Source: Bacteroidales bacterium (GTDB taxonomy: Bacteria > Bacteroidota > Bacteroidia > Bacteroidales > P3). Taken from it: a stretch of 11,281 nt of DNA. Both the position numbers and the translations under genes were made by a program. Location of the stretch: the NCBI GenBank assembly GCA_016281475.1, contig JAEEIS010000058.1:1-11281 (forward strand), read 5' to 3'. Each line of letters opens with the position of its first letter. Position 1 is the first letter of the stretch. Under the pieces are notes generated by a model that had not been told where the DNA came from, searched no databases, and saw nothing but the letters and a program-made list of their open reading frames with translations. Shown in pieces: positions 6,370 to 11,281 of the stretch.

Positions 6370-7461
6370 TCAGTTGCGGATGCGGAGCTCGGTGGTGCCT
6401 TTGGAGTTTTGGAGGGTGGCGGTGGCGGAGTGGGTTCGGCCGTCGCGGTAGTAGGAGATGTCGACGTGGTCGCCGGGGCTGAAGCGGGCCAGCTCCTCCA
6501 TCATCTCGGCGAAGCTGTTGACATCGACGCCTGCCACGCTCAGCAGAAGGTCGCCGTTGCGCAGGCCTGCCCCGTCGGCTGCCGAGCCGGGCACCACGCG
6601 TGCCACTAGTACGCCCTTGACTTCTGTCAGCCCCATCTGACGTGCCATGTCGGAGGTCATCTCCAGCACGTTCACGCCCAGGTAGGCGCGCTGCACGTAG
6701 CCGTAGCGGCGGAGGTCGTCGGTCACCTTCTTGGCCAGATTGGAGGGGATGGCAAAGCTGTAGCCGGTGTAATAGCCGTCGGCGGAGGCAATGGCGGTGA
6801 CGATGCCGATGAGCTTGGAGTTGGCATCGACGAGGGCACCGCCCGAGTTGCCGGGGTTGACGGCGGCATCGGTCTGGATGAAGGCTTCGATGGTGCTCTC
6901 CTTGCCACGGGTGTTCTCGATAATACCCATGTTGCGGGCCTTGGCGCTGATGATGCCGGCGGTGACGGTGGAGGTGAGGTTGAAGGGGTTGCCGATGGCT
7001 AGGACGGGCTGCCCGACGCGGGCCTCGTCGCTGTTGCCGAAGGCTATGGGTGTGAGGTTGTTGGCATCGATTTTAATCACAGCGAGGTCGGTGGCGGGGT
7101 CGTTGCCGATGAGGCGGGCGTTGAGGACGCGCTTGTCGTTGAGGGTGACGCGGATGAGTTCGGCATCCTGGACGACATGGTTGTTGGTGACGATGTAGCC
7201 GTCGTCGGAGATGATGACACCCGAGCCGTAGGCGCTGTATTCCTGGCGTTGCACGCCTTGGTTGATGATGAAGCCAAAAAACGACTGGTAGAGGGGTGTG
7301 AGGCGGGTTTGGACGGTGCGGATGTGCACCACGCCGTCGATGGTTTTGGATGCCACGTCGCTAAAGTCGGTAACAGGGAGCGTCTGCGGGCGGTCGTTTT
7401 GCTGCGCACACGAGGTGATGAGTACCGATAGGAAGGCAATGCTCAAAAACAGTTTTTTCAT
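6370..7461 (-). CDS. HtrA/DegP-family serine protease, predicted lipoprotein, single PDZ
   Basis: Envelope protease and quality-control factor of the trypsin-like HtrA family (S1C). The start MKKLFLSIAFLSVLITSC gives a lipobox ITSC with Cys18, so the protein should be membrane-anchored by lipid rather than a free periplasmic enzyme. The protease domain spans about 35-245 with the full triad: His95 in VTNNHVV, Asp125 in ATDLAVIK, Ser206 in VNPGNSGGAL. The substrate-pocket loop GNPFNLTSTVTAGIIS is standard. One PDZ domain follows (about 258-350: AYLGVNVLEM, GVLVARVVPGSAADGAGLRNGDLLLSVAG). At 363 residues it is shorter than the usual two-PDZ Bacteroidales DegQ-type proteins and closer in layout to DegS. 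A true C-terminus is likely because a terminator follows. It is monocistronic by context. Calling it degP, degQ or degS specifically is not supported. Confidence 0.93.
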   Translation of the reverse strand: MKKLFLSIAFLSVLITSCAQQNDRPQTLPVTDFSDVASKTIDGVVHIRTVQTRLTPLYQSFFGFIINQGVQRQEYSAYGSGVIISDDGYIVTNNHVVQDAELIRVTLNDKRVLNARLIGNDPATDLAVIKIDANNLTPIAFGNSDEARVGQPVLAIGNPFNLTSTVTAGIISAKARNMGIIENTRGKESTIEAFIQTDAAVNPGNSGGALVDANSKLIGIVTAIASADGYYTGYSFAIPSNLAKKVTDDLRRYGYVQRAYLGVNVLEMTSDMARQMGLTEVKGVLVARVVPGSAADGAGLRNGDLLLSVAGVDVNSFAEMMEELARFSPGDHVDISYYRDGRTHSATATLQNSKGTTELRIRN

Positions 7462-7749
7462 CTTTAGATAGTTTTAAGTGATTAATAGATTTGAAATTAG
7501 AAGGTAGTAGTGTGGATAGGCATTCGTTTTTTGTTGAATTATTGTTTCGCAGTATAAACAAAAATGAATAAAAAATATTGTATGTTTAATAATTTTTGTA
7601 TTTTTCCTCTAAAAATAACGCGAATTACCATGAATTTGTCACGAATTATTCATGAATATATTCTTGATAAATTAATGATAATTTGTGTTCTACGGATTAT
7701 TTTTCATAGGTCAGTGTATAAATCAAATATTTTTGTGTAAATTTGCAAC
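7462..7749. promoter_or_regulatory. Divergent AT-rich promoter region between the HtrA and glycosyltransferase genes
   Basis: Both flanking genes start outward from these 288 bases, so promoters for both must lie here. The rightward side shows TATTTTTG (7728-7735), an exact TAnnTTTG box 14 bases before the glycosyltransferase ATG, and TAAATTTG (7738-7745) even closer; use of either would give a very short or absent leader. No clear leftward promoter for the HtrA gene could be picked. A 16-base imperfect direct repeat (CGAATTACC.ATGAAT at 7621, CGAATTATTCATGAAT at 7642) and a 12-bp palindrome sit near the middle. Confidence 0.5.
7647..7658. repeat. 12-bp palindrome in the divergent promoter region
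   Basis: TATTCATGAATA is a perfect palindrome. It forms part of the second of two related sequences starting CGAATTA at 7621 and 7642. Its position between divergent genes makes an operator plausible, but its AT-richness also allows chance. Confidence 0.45.
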
Positions 7750-8889
7750 ATGAAAATAATCATCATTGGCACTGCCCACCCCTATCGCGGAGGTCTGGCA
7801 GCCTTCAACGAACGCCTTGCCGCCCAGTTCCAAAAGGAGGGGCACGAGGTTGAGATGTATACTTTTACCCTGCAGTACCCGAAGTTTCTCTTCCCGGGCA
7901 AGACTCAGTATACCGACGCTCCCGCGCCCGCAGGGCTGAAGATTACGAGGCGCGTCAATTCGTGCAATCCGATGAACTGGTGCGCGGTGGGTAGGGAGAT
8001 ACGGAAGAAACGGCCCGACCTGGTGGTGTTTGCCTATTGGATGTCGTTTATGGCACCCTGCTTTGGTACCATTGCCCGTGCGATAAGGCGGAATAGGCAT
8101 ACGCGCTGCATAGGACTAGTGCACAACATGATACCCCATGAGCCCAACATCTTGGACAAATTGTTCCCCGGCTATTTTGTGAAGGCAATGGACGGCTTCA
8201 CCACCCTGTCGCAGTCGGTGGCGAAGGACATTGAGAAGTTCGACCACAAGGGCAAGCCCAAGAGCTGGGCCCCCCACCCTATCTACGACCACTATGGGAC
8301 ACGGGTGGACAAGGCCGAGGCGCGCCGGCAGCTGGGACTGAGTGTGGATGGTAAATATGTGCTGTTCTTTGGCTTTATACGCGACTACAAGGGTTTGGAC
8401 CTGCTGATCGATGCCTTTGGCGACCCACGCCTGCAGGACTGCGGCGCACGGCTGCTGGTGGCAGGCGAGTTCTACGGCGACCCCAAGCCCTATCTGGAGC
8501 GCATCAACTCGCTGGACATAAACGACATCGTGGTGCTGCACAACGACTACATTCCCGACAGCCGTGTGAACCTTTATTTCTGTGCCAGCGACATCGTGGC
8601 GCAGCCCTATAAGACCGCCACGCAAAGCGGGGTGACGCAGGTGGCGTTCCACTTCGAGAAGCCCATGCTGGTGACCAACGTGGGCGGCCTGCCCGAGATA
8701 GTGCCCGACGGCAAGATTGGCTATGTGGTGGAGCCCGACGCGCAGAGCATCGCCGATGCGCTGCTGAAGTTCTACAAGGAGAAGCACGAAGAGGAATTTA
8801 CCGCCGCCGTGCGCGAGGAGAAACTCAAATACAGCTGGGACCGCATGACGGCAGCGGTGTTGAAGGCGTATTCGGAGGTGTCGGAGTAA
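7750..8889 (+). CDS. GT4-family (GT-B fold) glycosyltransferase
   Basis: Cytoplasmic, probably membrane-associated sugar transferase using a nucleotide-sugar donor; the acceptor is unknown. The 379 residues are full length. The N-terminal Rossmann half starts MKIIIIGTAHPYRGGLAAFNERLAAQF, with the acceptor-side Gly-Gly loop (14-15), as in GT4 enzymes. Residues 85-170 include helices and an HNMIPHEPNILDK segment. The C-terminal half carries the donor site: YVLFFGFIRDYKGLDLLIDAF (Lys214), LLVAGEFYGD, PYKTATQSGVTQVAF (286-300, where classical GT4 enzymes have an EGFG-type motif) and LVTNVGGLPEIV. This is a glucan- or polysaccharide/lipopolysaccharide-type transferase in general form; a specific sugar cannot be named. 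The last residues SEVSE and the stop codon are encoded by a 9-bp tandem repeat that continues into the spacer. The transglutaminase gene follows after 44 bases. Confidence 0.92.
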   Translation: MKIIIIGTAHPYRGGLAAFNERLAAQFQKEGHEVEMYTFTLQYPKFLFPGKTQYTDAPAPAGLKITRRVNSCNPMNWCAVGREIRKKRPDLVVFAYWMSFMAPCFGTIARAIRRNRHTRCIGLVHNMIPHEPNILDKLFPGYFVKAMDGFTTLSQSVAKDIEKFDHKGKPKSWAPHPIYDHYGTRVDKAEARRQLGLSVDGKYVLFFGFIRDYKGLDLLIDAFGDPRLQDCGARLLVAGEFYGDPKPYLERINSLDINDIVVLHNDYIPDSRVNLYFCASDIVAQPYKTATQSGVTQVAFHFEKPMLVTNVGGLPEIVPDGKIGYVVEPDAQSIADALLKFYKEKHEEEFTAAVREEKLKYSWDRMTAAVLKAYSEVSE

Positions 8890-8916
8890 TCGGAATAATC
8901 AGAGAATTCGGAAAAT
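8872..8916 (+). repeat. Five tandem 9-bp units spanning the glycosyltransferase stop codon
   Basis: Five contiguous 9-bp units: TCGGAGGTG, TCGGAGTAA, TCGGAATAA, TCAGAGAAT, TCGGAAAAT. Unit 1 and most of unit 2 encode SEVSE, and the TAA of unit 2 (8887-8889) is the stop codon. The array ends 17 bases before the next ATG. It is the same family and the same orientation relative to transcription as the array at 2967-3029. Confidence 0.8.
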
Positions 8917-8933
8917 AATAAAAATGATATAAT

Positions 8934-10844
8934 ATGGACTTGAGAAAACTATTTATTACAGCTATGGTGTTGGCTTTGGCACTGCCTGCCACTGCCCAAC
9001 ACAAGACCACACTCTACGACAGCACCAGCGTCGTGATGGAGGAGTCGGGTCTGAGCCATGTCATCAACCATCAGCGCATCCGCGCCAACGACTTTGCAGG
9101 CTGCAGCGACCTTGCCACCCTGAAGGTGGACTACGACCCGCTGTCGGCCTACGTGGAGTTCCGCCAAGTGGTGGTGCACCACCGCGACGGCAGCGTGGAG
9201 GACGTGCTGCTGCGCGTCTACGACTATGTGGCCCCTGCCCGCTTGATTTATTGGGGCGCGAGCCAGAAGATGGTGCAAGTCGGTCATCTCGACCCCGGCG
9301 ACGAGGTGGAGTACACCACCTATCGCAAAGGCTTCACATACGCCCTGCTGGGCGACAACGAGGACGACAAGTATGTGCCACCCATGCGCGGGCACTTCTA
9401 CGACATCGTCCCCTTCTGGAGCGACAGCCCCGTGAACAAGAAGGTCTACACCGTCAGCGTGCTGACCAGCAAGAACCTCCGTTTCGAGCTCTACAACTGC
9501 ATGGCCGACAGCACCTGCACGGTGGATATTGACAGCACCGTCGACGGCGATCGCACCATCTACACATTTACCAAGACGGGCATCCAGCCCCTCAAGCGCG
9601 AGCCCGCAGCATTGGCCAACAACGACATACAGTGCAAGCTGCTGCTCAGCACCAGCCCCAACTGGCAGGCCAAATCGACTTGGTTCTACGGCGTGAACGA
9701 GGACTACGGCAGCTTTGTGCCCACCCCCGAGGTGCAGGCCAAGGTGAACGAACTGCTTGTGAACGCCAAGAGCGAGCAGGACAGCATCAGCATCCTCACC
9801 CACTGGGTGGCGGACAATATCCGCTATGCGGGCATCAGCATGGGCCCCGGCGAGGGCTACACGCTGCACAACGCCCAGATGAACTACACCGACCGTTGCG
9901 GCGTGTGCAAGGATAAGGCCGGCATGCTGGTGGCGATGCTACGTGCTGCGGGCTTCAAGGCCTACGCCGCCATGACCATGGCACACGAACGTATCGACCG
10001 CATCCCCGCCGACCAGTTCAACCACAGCGTCTGTGCTGTGCAGCACCGCGACGGACGCTACGAGATGCTCGACCCCACCTGGGTGCCCAACGTGCGTGAG
10101 CTGTGGAGCAGCGCCGAGCAGCAGCAGGGCTACTTGATGGGACTGCCCGAAGGAGCCGACCTGATGTACACCCCCCTCTCGGCTCCTGAGAACCACTATG
10201 TGCGCATCCGTGGCAACAGCACCATCAGTGCCGAGGGCACCCTGAGCGGCACCATCACCATCACCGCCGAGGGGCAGAGCGATGCCGCCGTGCGCCGCAT
10301 ATTCAACTGCCGCACCGCCGAGTGGAAGCGCAACATGGAGCGCGAGCTGCTGCGCATCGCCCCCAGTGCCCGCATCACCAAGATAACCCACACCGACAAC
10401 GACCTCTATCTGGAACAGCCCGTCTCCATCACCTACACCTACACCATCCCCAACTACGCCACCCTCGACGGCAAGACACTCGTCTTCACCCCCCTCTCGG
10501 CACGCAACTTCTTCAGTCGCGCCATGAGCCACCTCAATTTCAACACCGCCCCCGAAAGCCGCACCCAGCCCTTCGCCGATGCCTGCTCGCGTCTGGTCGA
10601 CATCAAGGAGACCGTCACCCTGCCCGGCGAATACAAGCAGCTGCACTTCCCCTTCATTGGCGGTGTGGCCGACCCTGCCGCCAGCTTCGGCTGCCAATAC
10701 TGGATGGAGGGCAACACCCTCACCTTTGCCGAGAGCGTGATGCTGGGTAAGCGCGTGTATGACGCGGGCGACTGGCACTGCTTCCGCCAGGTGGTCGCCA
10801 ACCAGAAGAAACTTGCATCGACACCCGTCATACTTACGAAGTAA
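8934..10844 (+). CDS. Exported DUF3857 / transglutaminase-like protein
   Basis: A 636-residue protein with a signal peptide (MDLRKLFITAMVLALALPATAQ, cleavage likely after Ala21), so periplasmic or beyond. Residues about 30-240 are a DUF3857 domain (VVHHRDGSVEDVLLRVYDYV, LDPGDEVEYTTYRKG). Residues about 265-390 are a transglutaminase-core domain with a complete papain-like Cys-His-Asp arrangement: DRCGVCKDKAGMLVAMLRAAG (Cys325), FNHSVCAV (His364) and MLDPTW (Asp380). The remainder (about 410-636) is a beta-rich C-terminal part. Members of this architecture are frequent in Bacteroidota. Their substrates are generally unknown; candidates are cross-linking or hydrolysis of peptides in the envelope. 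The gene follows the glycosyltransferase by 44 bases and precedes a second DUF3857 gene. The ATG at 8934 gives a proper signal peptide. Confidence 0.92.
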   Translation: MDLRKLFITAMVLALALPATAQHKTTLYDSTSVVMEESGLSHVINHQRIRANDFAGCSDLATLKVDYDPLSAYVEFRQVVVHHRDGSVEDVLLRVYDYVAPARLIYWGASQKMVQVGHLDPGDEVEYTTYRKGFTYALLGDNEDDKYVPPMRGHFYDIVPFWSDSPVNKKVYTVSVLTSKNLRFELYNCMADSTCTVDIDSTVDGDRTIYTFTKTGIQPLKREPAALANNDIQCKLLLSTSPNWQAKSTWFYGVNEDYGSFVPTPEVQAKVNELLVNAKSEQDSISILTHWVADNIRYAGISMGPGEGYTLHNAQMNYTDRCGVCKDKAGMLVAMLRAAGFKAYAAMTMAHERIDRIPADQFNHSVCAVQHRDGRYEMLDPTWVPNVRELWSSAEQQQGYLMGLPEGADLMYTPLSAPENHYVRIRGNSTISAEGTLSGTITITAEGQSDAAVRRIFNCRTAEWKRNMERELLRIAPSARITKITHTDNDLYLEQPVSITYTYTIPNYATLDGKTLVFTPLSARNFFSRAMSHLNFNTAPESRTQPFADACSRLVDIKETVTLPGEYKQLHFPFIGGVADPAASFGCQYWMEGNTLTFAESVMLGKRVYDAGDWHCFRQVVANQKKLASTPVILTK

Positions 10845-10963
10845 ATTAAATTGAAAATTGAGTACATACCCCGGCCTTCGGCCACCCCTCTCAAGAGGGG
10901 ATGACTGCCGCACCCAAATAACCCCTAACCTATAACCCCTAACCAACATATAAACATATTAAC
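10845..10963. other. Intergenic spacer between the two DUF3857 genes, with repeat DNA
   Basis: This 119-base spacer holds a palindromic repeat copy (10867-10901) and a tandem pair of TAACCCCTAACC (10919-10930 and 10933-10944) with a 14-base period. No convincing promoter or terminator is visible; read-through from the upstream gene is possible. Confidence 0.6.
10867..10901 (+). repeat. Palindromic repeat, second copy (intergenic)
   Basis: It opens with TACCCCGGCCT and closes with CTCAAGAGGGGA, both identical to the copy inside aguA. Internally it has GGCC-TTC-GGCC (10873-10883) and CCCCTCT-CA-AGAGGGG (10885-10900), two adjacent short hairpins. This is the compact 35-bp form; the aguA copy is 57 bp because of a different middle hairpin. 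Neither hairpin is followed by a T-run, so it is not an obvious terminator. Confidence 0.8.
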
Positions 10964-11281
10964 ATGAAAAAGATAGTTCTCACAATCATAACATTGGCGT
11001 TTGCCATCACAGGCATGGCACAGACGCAGCCCGATGCCGAGTACAACCTCATACGCCGTAGTTACAAGGTGAACAAGGACGGCTCGATGGACATCCGCTA
11101 CCGTAAGGAGATAAAGCTCCTGCGCAACCGCGCCATCACTGCATACGCCGACAAGGGCGAGACCTTTATCAGCTACAACCCCTCGTTCGAAACCCTCACC
11201 ATCAACGAGTGCTACACCATCATGGCCGACGGCACCAAGGTGGTGACACCGCAGAACGCCTTTGTGCTGCAACTGCCCAGC
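10964..11281 (+). CDS. DUF3857-type exported protein, 5' part only
   Basis: The frame is open from ATG at 10964 to the window edge (106 codons). It starts with a clear signal peptide (MKKIVLTIITLAFAITGMAQ, cleavage near Ala19). The mature N-terminus (EYNLIRRSYKVNKDGSMDIRYRKEIKLL, then SYNPSFETLTINECYTIMADGTKV) has the strand pattern of a DUF3857 domain and is probably related to the upstream protein. Whether it also carries a transglutaminase core cannot be seen. The frame uses the same GC-rich codons as its neighbour and follows it by 119 bases, so the two are probably an operon or a tandem paralogue pair. Confidence 0.85.
   Translation, partial: MKKIVLTIITLAFAITGMAQTQPDAEYNLIRRSYKVNKDGSMDIRYRKEIKLLRNRAITAYADKGETFISYNPSFETLTINECYTIMADGTKVVTPQNAFVLQLPS

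Noticed and set aside
6341..6372. Possible third 9-bp repeat array just after the HtrA stop
   Set aside because: On the minus strand only TCAGACTTT and a poor CCGAAATTT follow the pattern. Two weak units are not enough.
7361..7561. 66-codon minus-strand open frame overlapping the HtrA start
   Set aside because: It overlaps the HtrA signal-peptide region out of frame and has no family resemblance.
7738..7745. TAAATTTG as the main promoter box for the glycosyltransferase
   Set aside because: It fits TAnnTTTG but lies only four bases before the ATG, which would start transcription at or within the codon. The box at 7728-7735 is at least as good.
9939..10949. 336-codon open frame on the minus strand
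   Set aside because: Antisense to the transglutaminase gene, very Gly/Val/Ala/His-rich, with no domain and no signal. It is a shadow of GC-rich coding DNA, as are the long minus frames at 8949-9869 and 8116-8787.

Overview
The window looks like chromosomal DNA from a gut- or oral-type member of the Bacteroidales (Bacteroidota). I infer this from several things: a fimbrillin-like surface lipoprotein, three Cys-lipidated exported proteins, porphyromonas-type agmatine deiminase, DUF3857/transglutaminase proteins, the absence of strong Shine-Dalgarno sites, and AT-rich spacers carrying TAnnTTTG-type -7 boxes. Genus cannot be fixed from this sequence.

Layout. Everything from 1 to 7461 reads leftward (minus strand); everything from 7750 to the end reads rightward. 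From left: the 5' part of a large surface lipoprotein (1-1120, cut by the window edge); a spacer; a small lipocalin-like lipoprotein (1438-1785); the putrescine pair aguA and aguB (1851-2957, 3035-3898); a two-gene SMC-like ATPase plus TOPRIM (DUF4276-type) module (4057-5819) that reads as more AT-rich than its neighbours and resembles anti-phage ATPase/nuclease pairs; a 550-base non-coding stretch with a large dyad of 11-bp repeats and a terminator; a lipoprotein form of HtrA/DegP protease (6370-7461); a divergent promoter region; a GT4 glycosyltransferase (7750-8889); a DUF3857-transglutaminase exported protein (8934-10844); and the start of a second DUF3857 protein (10964 to the edge).

How the genes work together. 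AguA and AguB are consecutive enzymes (agmatine to N-carbamoylputrescine to putrescine) and are probably co-transcribed from a promoter near 3934-3941, possibly with the small lipoprotein. The ATPase and TOPRIM proteins probably form one complex. The GT, transglutaminase and second DUF3857 gene form a rightward run; no pathway link between them is evident.

The most unusual content is repeat DNA. (1) A palindromic repeat is inserted in frame inside aguA, adding about 21 residues, and a shorter copy of the same family lies between the two DUF3857 genes. (2) A 9-bp tandem repeat (consensus TCGGAATAA) fills two otherwise unrelated gene junctions just before start codons; in one it also encodes the last residues of the upstream protein. 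(3) An inverted array of 11-bp units (TTATACTTTAG type) forms a symmetric dyad upstream of the ATPase module. None of these is explained by the genes.
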